Assembly (NCBI GenBank): GCA_030691665.1
Contig: JAUYDU010000163.1
Span: 1-5,396, forward strand
DNA length: 5,396 bases
Direction of reading: 5' to 3'
Origin: Chloroflexota bacterium
GTDB lineage: Bacteria > Chloroflexota > Dehalococcoidia > SM23-28-2
The notes beneath the pieces are model-generated. The model had not been told where the DNA came from. It did not search any database and saw nothing but the letters and a program-made list of their open reading frames with translations. Below, in pieces: positions 1 through 5,396 of the stretch; the first letter of the stretch is position 1, and every line of letters begins with the position of its first letter. The position numbers were made by a program, and so were the translations under genes.

Positions 1-678
1 CAGCCGGTACCCCGTTCCGTAGTGGCTGACGATGTAGCGGGGCCGGTGAGGGCTCTCCTCGATCTTCCTCCTCAGGCGATAGATGTAGGTCTTGAGATAC
101 TGGGGCTCGTCCCGATAGTGCGCGCCCCATATCCTGGCGAGGAGCGTGCCGTGGCTGAGCACCTGGCCGGCGTTCCTGGCCAGAAGCTCGAGGAGCTCGT
201 ACTCCTTGGGGGTTAGCTCCACCGGCCTGCCCCGAACCGTCGCCCGGCGCTGGGCGAAGTCCACGACCAGCTCACCGCTGCGGAAGATGCCGGCCTGTCC
301 GTTGGGCAGCGAGGCCTTCGCTCGCCGAAACAGGGAGTCGATTCGGGCCATCAGCTCCTGATGGCTAAACGGCTTGGTGATGTAGTCGTCGGCCCCCAGC
401 TCCAGCCCCTTGATCACGTCCTCCTTTTGGCCTCGCGCCGTGAGGAGGATGATCGGCACTTCGCTCTTGGCGCGAATGCGCTGGCAAATCTCGAAGCCGT
501 CGAGGTCCGGCAGCATGACGTCGAGGAGCACCAAGTCCGGCCCGTTGTCCTCCAGCATGGCCAGCGCCTCGGCGCCGGTATGGGCGGCTGCCAGGATGTA
601 GCCGGGGCGGTAGACCTGAAATGCCACCGTCAGCACCGTGACAAACTCCTTCTCATCGTCCACCAGCAGTATCTTCAT
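1..678 (-). CDS. OmpR/PhoB-family response regulator (partial, 3' end beyond window)
   Basis: This is a two-component DNA-binding response regulator, phosphorylated by its partner kinase and then binding promoter DNA in the cytoplasm. I translated 226 codons from the ATG at 678-676; the frame has no stop before position 1. The receiver domain (about residues 1-118) shows the acidic pair D7/D8 in LLVDDE, phospho-acceptor D53 in LLDVMLPDLDG, switch residue T80 in ILLTARG and K102 in ITKPF. The winged-helix output domain (about 130-226) shows ELTPKEYELLELL, the recognition-helix stretch YLKTYIYRLRRKIE and the wing YGTGYRL. Family members usually stop within a few to about 15 residues after GYRL, so little is missing. 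The start overlaps the kinase stop in an ATGA, with a purine-rich GGAGG four bases upstream of the ATG, suggesting translational coupling. OmpR/PhoB class is certain; target genes are unknown. Position suggests respiratory or heme genes (inference). Confidence 0.93.
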   Translation of the reverse strand, partial: MKILLVDDEKEFVTVLTVAFQVYRPGYILAAAHTGAEALAMLEDNGPDLVLLDVMLPDLDGFEICQRIRAKSEVPIILLTARGQKEDVIKGLELGADDYITKPFSHQELMARIDSLFRRAKASLPNGQAGIFRSGELVVDFAQRRATVRGRPVELTPKEYELLELLARNAGQVLSHGTLLARIWGAHYRDEPQYLKTYIYRLRRKIEESPHRPRYIVSHYGTGYRL

Positions 679-2417
679 GACCCCTCCACCCCCTTCTTCC
701 CTTTCCGAGGAACCGCAAAAGTGAATGCGCTCCCCTGGCCCGGCGAGCTCTCCGCCCAGATCTCCCCTCCGTGCAGATGCACCAGGCGCTGGGCGATGAG
801 AAGGCCGAGGCCAGCCCCGTTCTTGCTGGGTGACCGGCGAGAGCGGTCGAAAAGGCGGCCCAACTGCTCGCGGGGGATCCCTGGACCGTTGTCCCGAACC
901 TCCACCGTCACCAAGTCCTTATTCTCTGCCACCTGCACGACGATCTGGCTCTTGGCGAGAGTATGCCGAGAGGCATTGCTGAGCAGGTTCAGCAACACCT
1001 GCTGGATGCGATCGGGGTCGACGTCCACTGGGGCGAGGCGTCGCGGGAGGACCAGAGACAGGGCCTGCTCCTTCTCCGTCATCATGCTTCTGGCGCTCTC
1101 CGCCACCTCCTTCACCAGGCCGCGCAGGTCAGTGGGCTGGACGTCCAGGGCCAGGTGGCCAGCCTCCAGACGAGCGAGGTCCAGCAGGTCGTTGACGCGC
1201 CGATTCATCCGCTCGATATTACCCGCCACGATCTGGAGCAACTCTCGCCGAGCTGGTCTGGCGCGCCCATTGCCGCCATCGAGGAGAAGCTCGGTAGAAC
1301 TTTTCATCAGAGCCAGAGGCGTGCGCAGCTCGTGAGAGGCCATCGCCAGGAACTCGGCCTTGCTGTTTTCCACCTCTTGCAGTTTGCTGGTCATGAGGTT
1401 CACCACCTGGCCCAGCCGGCCAATTTCATCGCTGGAATCGATATCCACCCGCTGAGACAGGTCGCCCCCGCCCACCTTCTCGATAACGGCCACCACCCGC
1501 TCCAGCCTGGCAGCAATGTGCCGTGCTGTCAGGAAGCCGAGGACCAGCAGCCCCAGGGAAGCGACCAGGGCAGTTGTCACCCCCACTGCCACCAGCGTAT
1601 CGACGGACCAGACGCCCGACTTGGGCAGGAAAACGGCGAAGGACGCCGCCGGCTCTCCCCCCAGCGCCAGACTGCCGTAAGCAGCGGTGTAGGCATGTCC
1701 CCCCACAACCAGGCCCTTCTCCCCGACCTCAGGGGAATCGGTCATGGGTAGGGAGGTGGCCCTCACCTCCTGAGGGGGCTGGCCGTGCTCAAGGGGGAAG
1801 GTACTCGCCAGTAGCTGGCCATTCTGGTATATAGACAGCTCTCCTCCGATCGCCTGGCGCATCTCTTGTAGCTGGCGGCTGAGAGATTGGCCTACGACGA
1901 TGGTGCCCTGAGGGCCAGCGGACGAGCGGACGGAAGTTACGGCGACCAGCACAGGGCCGGCGGTGGTGGATACGAGGCCGGTGGCGCTACCCCTCGTGGA
2001 GGCCTGCTCGCTCAGGCCAGCCAGGGCCGACGCTTCCAGAGGGCCGAAGCCGCCCGTGTCGAAGAGAACTGCACCACTCTGGTCAAAGACCTGAAGGGCG
2101 TCAACGCCTGCGCGGGACGGGAAGCCGGCCAGCGAGCTCTCCAGTCCCCGCCGGTCGCCCGCCGCCACGACCCTAGCGATCTCTTCGTCGTCACCCAGCA
2201 AGGCCGCAGCATGGCGCAACTGGTCCTCTTCGTGGCGCATCGATATCAAAAACAAGGACCTGGCGTTTTCCAGCTTGAGATCGACTTCTTGCTGCGTCGA
2301 TTCTCTGGCCAGGGGCAAACCGAAGCCGAAGGCAAGGACGATAACCCCGATGATGAGGATGGAAAAGGGTATCGCTATCTGAAACCTCAGCGGCAGATCG
2401 AAAAACCTCGTCTTCAT
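675..2417 (-). CDS. Membrane sensor histidine kinase (extracytoplasmic sensor, HAMP, HisKA, HATPase)
   Basis: This 580-residue transmembrane histidine kinase should sense a signal outside the membrane and phosphorylate the regulator encoded next to it. Order seen: TM1 about 14-36; extracytoplasmic domain about 37-271; TM2 about 272-296; HAMP about 297-350; HisKA about 352-420 with H362 in the H-box SHELRTPL; ATPase domain with N-box residues N477 and N481 (LLNLLSNASRHT), G1 DNGPGI (509-514), F-box RLFDRS (521-526) and G2 GAGLGL (534-539). The sensor ends with ELSIYQNGQLLAST, a pattern I associate with Cache-type sensors; that fold assignment is inference. There is no PAS domain and no cysteine in the whole protein. 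The ATP-lid lacks the second aromatic of the usual F-box (FDRSRR). The ATG lies 8 bases after the hemA stop with only a weak GAGAG upstream, so translation may depend on hemA. The stop overlaps the regulator start. Confidence 0.92.
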   Translation of the reverse strand: MKTRFFDLPLRFQIAIPFSILIIGVIVLAFGFGLPLARESTQQEVDLKLENARSLFLISMRHEEDQLRHAAALLGDDEEIARVVAAGDRRGLESSLAGFPSRAGVDALQVFDQSGAVLFDTGGFGPLEASALAGLSEQASTRGSATGLVSTTAGPVLVAVTSVRSSAGPQGTIVVGQSLSRQLQEMRQAIGGELSIYQNGQLLASTFPLEHGQPPQEVRATSLPMTDSPEVGEKGLVVGGHAYTAAYGSLALGGEPAASFAVFLPKSGVWSVDTLVAVGVTTALVASLGLLVLGFLTARHIAARLERVVAVIEKVGGGDLSQRVDIDSSDEIGRLGQVVNLMTSKLQEVENSKAEFLAMASHELRTPLALMKSSTELLLDGGNGRARPARRELLQIVAGNIERMNRRVNDLLDLARLEAGHLALDVQPTDLRGLVKEVAESARSMMTEKEQALSLVLPRRLAPVDVDPDRIQQVLLNLLSNASRHTLAKSQIVVQVAENKDLVTVEVRDNGPGIPREQLGRLFDRSRRSPSKNGAGLGLLIAQRLVHLHGGEIWAESSPGQGSAFTFAVPRKGKKGVEGS

Positions 2418-2425
2418 GTCTCTCG

Positions 2426-3703
2426 CTAGCTGGCGGCCGCCAGGTCCGCCCTCCCCTCATCCAAGCCGAACAGGTCGCGCACCACTTCCAGGTAGCCCTC
2501 GTTCTCACCCCTATCCCGAAGGTGCACCAGGGGCTCGTGAAGGACCTTCTTGACGATGGCGCCAGTGAGGGCCTCGATGCTCTCCCTATCCTTCTCCGCC
2601 AGGTGAGGCAGGCGGGCGAACGTCTTAGCCAGCTCTCTCTGGCGCATGCCCTCCACCTGGCCGCGGAGGGCAGTGATGGTGGGGATCACCTTGAGGGAGT
2701 GCCACCAAGCGAGGAAGCGCGATACCTCCTCGTCCACTATGGCCTCTACTTTCGATAGCTCCTTTCGCCGCTTCCTCAGGTTGGCCGTGGAGACTGCTTG
2801 CAAGTCATCGATGTCGTACAGGTGAACCCCCAGGAAGTCTTTCACAGCCGGGTCGATGTCACGCGGCACAGCGATATCGATGAGAACGAGGGGGCGACCG
2901 TCGCGCCGGGCCATGGCGGCGGCGACCATCTCCTCTCGAATAACAAACGAGGGGGCGCCGCTGCAACTGATGACAATGTCCGATTCCTCGAGCGCCTGCG
3001 GTAGCCAGGCGAAGGGCACCGCCCTGCCTCCGAGAAGGGCCGCCTGCTGGGCCGCTCGCCCGTAGGTGCGGTTGGCGACCAGCATGCGGCAGGCGCCAGC
3101 CTTGCTGAGGCTGTGGGCCGTGAGCTTTCCCGCCTCGCCAGCACCCACCACCAGAACAGTGCGGTCGCTCAGGTCACCCAGAATCGCCTTGGCCAGGGTC
3201 ACCGCCGTCGAGCTTACGGATGCTGCATAGCGGCCGATGAAGGTTTCGGCGCGTGCCCGGCGGCCAGCGCGAATAGCCGCATGGAACAGGCGGGTGAGGA
3301 GAGGGTTGGCGCAGCCGGCCTCGCAGGCTGCCACAAAGGCCGTGCGCACCTGGCCCAGGATCTCCGTCTCGCCAACAGCCATCGATTCCAGGCCCGCCGC
3401 CACCCGGTGCAGGTGACGGATGGCATCTTCGTGCAGGAGGAAGTAGCAGCGGCCAGCAAGCTCATCGCTGGGCACTCTGCTCATGGCGGCGAGTAGGCCA
3501 GCAGCCTGGTCGTATTTCGCCTGGCCTGACTTGGTCACATAGTAGAGTTCGGTGCGGTTGCAGGTGGAAAGCACGACCCCGTTTCCCACCGCTCGCCGCA
3601 GACGAGCTAGGGCCCGCGGCAACTCCTCAGAGCTGAAAGCGAAGCGCTCGCGCAGCGATACCGGCACCGTCTTGTGGCTTATCCCGATAAGAGCAACGCG
3701 CAC
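2426..3703 (-). CDS. hemA: Glutamyl-tRNA reductase
   Basis: HemA reduces glutamyl-tRNA(Glu) with NADPH to glutamate-1-semialdehyde, the first committed step of the C5 route to heme and other tetrapyrroles, in the cytoplasm. The protein has 425 residues, normal for the family. The catalytic N-terminal domain begins with ALIGISHKTVPVSLRERF and has the nucleophile C48 in STCNRTELYY, then conserved HL (97-98) and GLESMAVGETEILGQVR (104-120). RAETFIGRYAASVSS (151-165) precedes the nucleotide-binding domain with GAGEAG (187-192) and IDIAVPRDIDP (275-285). The C-terminal part (about 320-425) is helical and matches the dimerisation domain. The start is GTG, supported by GGGGAGG seven bases upstream and by the family's N-terminus starting about nine residues before HKT. 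It lies 29 bases after ccdA and 8 before the kinase. The usual heme partners hemL, hemB and hemC are not in the window. Confidence 0.98.
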   Translation of the reverse strand: MRVALIGISHKTVPVSLRERFAFSSEELPRALARLRRAVGNGVVLSTCNRTELYYVTKSGQAKYDQAAGLLAAMSRVPSDELAGRCYFLLHEDAIRHLHRVAAGLESMAVGETEILGQVRTAFVAACEAGCANPLLTRLFHAAIRAGRRARAETFIGRYAASVSSTAVTLAKAILGDLSDRTVLVVGAGEAGKLTAHSLSKAGACRMLVANRTYGRAAQQAALLGGRAVPFAWLPQALEESDIVISCSGAPSFVIREEMVAAAMARRDGRPLVLIDIAVPRDIDPAVKDFLGVHLYDIDDLQAVSTANLRKRRKELSKVEAIVDEEVSRFLAWWHSLKVIPTITALRGQVEGMRQRELAKTFARLPHLAEKDRESIEALTGAIVKKVLHEPLVHLRDRGENEGYLEVVRDLFGLDEGRADLAAAS

Positions 3704-3710
3704 TCTCTAT

Positions 3711-3717
3711 CCTCCCC
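3711..3717 (-). promoter_or_regulatory. Shine-Dalgarno site for hemA (GTG start)
   Basis: GGGGAGG on the minus strand lies seven bases upstream of the GTG at 3703-3701. It supports the GTG as the hemA start. It sits in the 29-base gap after ccdA, the only gap here longer than 8 bases, so hemA has its own ribosome entry rather than a stop/start overlap. Confidence 0.75.
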
Positions 3718-3732
3718 GCTCACTATTCCTCA

Positions 3733-4464
3733 TCAGAAGGCGGTATAGTACATCTTCTGCATCCACAGAGTCACATAGGACCAGCGGTCGGTCAGCAAGA
3801 AGACCCCCATCGCCGCCACCAGGACGCCACTGACGGCGCTGATGACTGCGTAGTGCCTTCTCGCCCAAGAAGCAAAGCGTAGAGCCGAAGCAAAGCCCAG
3901 GCCGGCCAGGATGAACGGCAGGCCGAAACCCAGCGAGTAGACGAAGAGGAGAAGGCCGCCGCGACCGCCGGTCTCGGTGGCGCCGGCGTAGAAGAGGATG
4001 GAGGCCAGGATAGGGCTGATACAGGGCGTCCAGGCCATGGCGAAAGCCATACCCAGCAGGACCGGGGCAGCAGGCCCCAGGGCGCGCTCCGAGACGTGGA
4101 TGCGCCGCTCTTGGTAGAACAAGGGGAAGCGAACGATCCCGCTGATCAGCAAGCCCATGCCGATCATCGCCCCCCCAGCTACCTGGTACAGGGTACGGCG
4201 GTGCTCCTCCAGGAAGCTCGCCACAAAGGATACGGATGTGCCCAGCATCACGAAGATGAGGGTGAAGCCCAGCATGAATAGCAGAGAGGTGGCCAGAACG
4301 CGAGCCGCCATCCCCCGGCCAGTGTGGCCTTCTCCCAGAGGAGAGGCGCCCGCCATGTAGGCAAGGTAGCCGGGGGCCAAGGGCGCCACGCAGGGGGAGA
4401 GGAAAGAGACCACGCCAGCGGCAAACGCCAGGCCCCAGCTCGGCTCAGCCACCACAACGCTCAC
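3733..4464 (-). CDS. ccdA: Cytochrome c biogenesis protein CcdA (thiol-electron transporter)
   Basis: CcdA is an integral membrane protein that moves reducing equivalents from cytoplasmic thioredoxin across the membrane to extracytoplasmic thioredoxins such as CcmG/ResA, keeping apocytochrome c cysteines reduced. The protein has 243 residues and six likely membrane segments (about 10-30, 58-84, 93-113, 133-160, 168-195, 206-224), the short CcdA form without the periplasmic domains of DsbD. The two expected reactive cysteines are present, each flanked by prolines: C25 in FLSPCVAPLAPGYLAYMAG and C148 in AWTPCISPIL. These are the only cysteines. The start is GTG and overlaps the ccmG stop as GTGA; a strong GGAGGAG eight bases upstream supports it. 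Lying directly after the thioredoxin gene, it is most likely that protein's reductant. Other DsbD/CcdA-superfamily roles are possible but the context argues for cytochrome c maturation. Confidence 0.95.
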   Translation of the reverse strand: MSVVVAEPSWGLAFAAGVVSFLSPCVAPLAPGYLAYMAGASPLGEGHTGRGMAARVLATSLLFMLGFTLIFVMLGTSVSFVASFLEEHRRTLYQVAGGAMIGMGLLISGIVRFPLFYQERRIHVSERALGPAAPVLLGMAFAMAWTPCISPILASILFYAGATETGGRGGLLLFVYSLGFGLPFILAGLGFASALRFASWARRHYAVISAVSGVLVAAMGVFLLTDRWSYVTLWMQKMYYTAF

Positions 4465-5054
4465 GGCAGGAGCTCCTCCGTCAGAGCCGCGAGCTGATTC
4501 TCCTTCAGCGGCCCTATGAACTTGCGTGTGATGATGCCCTGGCTATTGATAAAGAAGGTCTCGGGCACTCCGGTCGCCCCGTACTCGGCGTAGATCTTGT
4601 CGCCAGGGTCCTGACCGTTGGCGTAGGTGACATCGAATTCATCCATGAACTCCAGGGCATCCTTCTCGCTGTCCATCACGTTAACGCCCAGAAAGACCAC
4701 GCCCCGGTCCTTAAACTTGCGCCAGCCCTCCTCCAGCACTGGCGCCTCCTCCCGGCAGGACGGACACCAGGAGGCCCAGAAGTTGAGCACCACCGGCCGC
4801 CCTCGCATCTCCGACAGGGTGAAGGTCTGGCCGTCGAACAGCTCCAGGGTGAAATCAGGGGCTGGCCGGTTAAGAGCCAACGCGCCTGTCGATCCCCCTT
4901 TGTCTACAAAGCCGTATCCGAGGAGGGCTATGAGAGCCACTGCAACCAGGGCGACGAAACCGAAGCCCAAGCTGCGGCCGAGCCGGCCCTCCGCTTGCTC
5001 CTGGGCGGGCGGTCGCTCTTCTGTCAGACCTGCGTCGCTGCTCTGGCTAGACAT
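4461..5054 (-). CDS. ccmG: Membrane-anchored thioredoxin, CcmG/DsbE/ResA type
   Basis: This is a TlpA/ResA/CcmG-like thiol-disulfide oxidoreductase of 197 residues. In the family, such proteins reduce the CXXCH cysteines of apocytochrome c outside the membrane before heme attachment. A hydrophilic N-terminus (1-29) is followed by one membrane segment (about 30-50), so the thioredoxin domain (about 60-197) faces outward. Visible motifs: APDFTL (65-70), the active site NFWASWCPSC with C97 and C100, and cis-proline P164 in TGVPETFFI, a signature of the CcmG/DsbE/ResA group. Only these two cysteines are present. The ATG lies three bases after the ccmD stop, with AGGTGA about ten bases upstream. 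Its end overlaps the ccdA start by four bases, so the two redox partners are probably co-translated. Naming it ccmG rather than resA rests on the preceding CcmD-like gene; sequence alone does not separate the two. Confidence 0.9.
   Translation of the reverse strand: MSSQSSDAGLTEERPPAQEQAEGRLGRSLGFGFVALVAVALIALLGYGFVDKGGSTGALALNRPAPDFTLELFDGQTFTLSEMRGRPVVLNFWASWCPSCREEAPVLEEGWRKFKDRGVVFLGVNVMDSEKDALEFMDEFDVTYANGQDPGDKIYAEYGATGVPETFFINSQGIITRKFIGPLKENQLAALTEELLP
4473..4479 (-). promoter_or_regulatory. Shine-Dalgarno site for ccdA (GTG start inside ccmG)
   Basis: GGAGGAG on the minus strand, within the last codons of ccmG, lies eight bases before the GTG at 4464-4462. It fixes the ccdA start and implies that ccdA can recruit ribosomes itself as well as receive them from ccmG through the GTGA overlap. 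Confidence 0.75.
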
Positions 5055-5057
5055 CGC

Positions 5058-5318
5058 TCAAACTTCACCTGGCGCCGGACGACCCTGACGAGCCGCCAGT
5101 CCTTCCTCCAGCGAAGGCTCCTCGCCTTCCGCCTCGCTCTCCGATTCTCCTTCATCCCAAAAGGCGGGCCGCTGCTTCGGGTCGCTCCTCAGCTCATCGC
5201 GCAAGACTTGCAGCTCCTGGCGCAGGTTCTGGGCGTGACGGGACAAGCGAACGAGATAGGCGATAAGCCCCAGCCAGATGACGCTGTAGGCCAAAGCTAG
5301 ATACCACAGGTCGCCCAT
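5058..5318 (-). CDS. ccmD: CcmD-like small membrane protein (alternative CcmD family)
   Basis: This 86-residue protein has one membrane segment near its N-terminus (about 4-23, with LALAYSVIWLGLIAYLVRL), a basic flank (R24, R27, H28), and a heptad-like, probably coiled stretch (about 25-44, QNLRQELQVLRDEL). The pattern aromatic-AY-x-VIWLGL followed by a short basic coil matches the small CcmD proteins found beside ccmC. In System I, CcmD is an accessory that helps release holo-CcmE from CcmABC. The tail from about 55 to 72 is strongly acidic and makes the protein longer than classical CcmD of roughly 45-70 residues. The ATG has GGGAGG six bases upstream and lies two bases after the stop of the preceding gene; ccmG begins three bases after its end. 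The assignment rests on size, topology and neighbours, because CcmD sequences are weakly conserved. Confidence 0.75.
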   Translation of the reverse strand: MGDLWYLALAYSVIWLGLIAYLVRLSRHAQNLRQELQVLRDELRSDPKQRPAFWDEGESESEAEGEEPSLEEGLAARQGRPAPGEV

Positions 5319-5320
5319 AA

Positions 5321-5396
5321 CTATCCTCCCTCTCCTGCAAAGAAGCCGGCGCGGCGCTTCATCTCCGCCAGTTGCTCCTGTGAGCGCTCCAGGGTG
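5321..5396 (-). CDS. C-terminal tail of upstream gene, probably CcmC (partial)
   Basis: In one minus-strand frame (codons from 5395 down to the TAG at 5323-5321) the last 24 residues of an upstream protein can be read: TLERSQEQLAEMKRR, then a short Gly-rich end. The tail is charged and helical, like the cytoplasmic extension of some CcmC proteins. The stop lies two bases before the ccmD start, as expected for operon neighbours, and ccmC is the usual gene immediately before ccmD. No diagnostic CcmC feature (tryptophan-rich heme-handling loop, membrane segments) is in the window, so the name is inferred from position only. The in-frame extension of ccmD to the window edge is also open but has no sensible content or start, which favours this reading. 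Confidence 0.5.
   Translation of the reverse strand, partial: TLERSQEQLAEMKRRAGFFAGEGG
5325..5330 (-). promoter_or_regulatory. Shine-Dalgarno site for ccmD
   Basis: GGGAGG on the minus strand, six bases before the ATG at 5318-5316 and overlapping the last codons of the preceding gene. It chooses this ATG although the ccmD frame stays open to the window edge. Confidence 0.7.

Noticed and set aside
361..1335. Long plus-strand open frame (324 codons) opposite the kinase and regulator
   Set aside because: It lies antisense to two well-defined genes with full domain motifs, has Arg/Ser/Pro-rich low-complexity content and no recognisable motif. GC-rich coding DNA commonly leaves such open antisense frames.
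963..1751. Second long plus-strand open frame (262 codons) inside the kinase gene
   Set aside because: It is rich in Gln and His, as expected from the reverse complement of Leu/Val/Glu-rich coding sequence, and overlaps the kinase HAMP, HisKA and sensor regions. No family motif is visible.
3704..3732. Gap between ccdA and hemA examined for a terminator
   Set aside because: The 29 bases show no inverted repeat followed by a T-run on the minus strand; they contain the hemA ribosome binding site and nothing else I can support.
3745..3774. Possible internal promoter for hemA: GTGACT and TACTAT separated by 18 bases on the minus strand, in the 3' end of ccdA
   Set aside because: Each hexamer matches the sigma-70-type consensus at only four of six positions and both lie within coding sequence. 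Such matches are expected by chance; 5' end mapping would be needed to support it.
4468..4477. Perfect 10-base palindrome AGGAGCTCCT overlapping the ccdA ribosome binding site
   Set aside because: Folded as RNA it leaves only a three-pair stem around a four-base loop, too weak to sequester the site, and a palindrome of this size is common by chance.

Overview
The window holds a compact, single-strand gene cluster. Seven genes, two of them cut by the window edges, all lie on the minus strand and read from the right end to the left. In transcription order they are: the C-terminal tail of an unidentified protein (probably the heme-handling protein CcmC), a CcmD-like small membrane protein, a CcmG/ResA-type membrane-anchored thioredoxin, the thiol-electron transporter CcdA, glutamyl-tRNA reductase HemA, a membrane sensor histidine kinase, and an OmpR/PhoB-type response regulator that is open at position 1. 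Successive genes are separated by 2, 3, -4, 29, 8 and -4 nucleotides (negative means overlap). No stretch over 300 bases lacks a gene. I see no RNA gene, mobile element, repeat array or terminator.

The genes make one functional story. CcmC/CcmD-type proteins handle heme on the outer face of the membrane. CcmG reduces apocytochrome c cysteines before heme attachment, and CcdA passes it electrons from cytoplasmic thioredoxin. HemA catalyses the first committed step of tetrapyrrole synthesis by the C5 pathway, from glutamyl-tRNA. The kinase and regulator at the downstream end are likely to tune respiratory or heme-related genes. The layout resembles the Bacillus resABCDE idea, in which a cytochrome c thioredoxin, assembly genes and a ResD/ResE two-component pair share an operon. 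Here, however, the assembly genes are of the Ccm type and hemA sits in the middle.

The DNA is GC-rich, uses some GTG starts and has clear Shine-Dalgarno sites. HemA excludes groups that use only the Shemin (ALA synthase) pathway, such as typical Alphaproteobacteria. The alternative-type CcmD, CcdA with CcmG, and a PhoB-like regulator fit a Chloroflexota-like bacterium (for example Dehalococcoidia or relatives). This is an impression from gene style, not a proven placement; other deep-branching GC-rich phyla are possible. Nothing here is an obviously new biological system. The most interesting points are the gene order and the cysteine-free, PAS-free sensor kinase attached to a heme/cytochrome c cluster.
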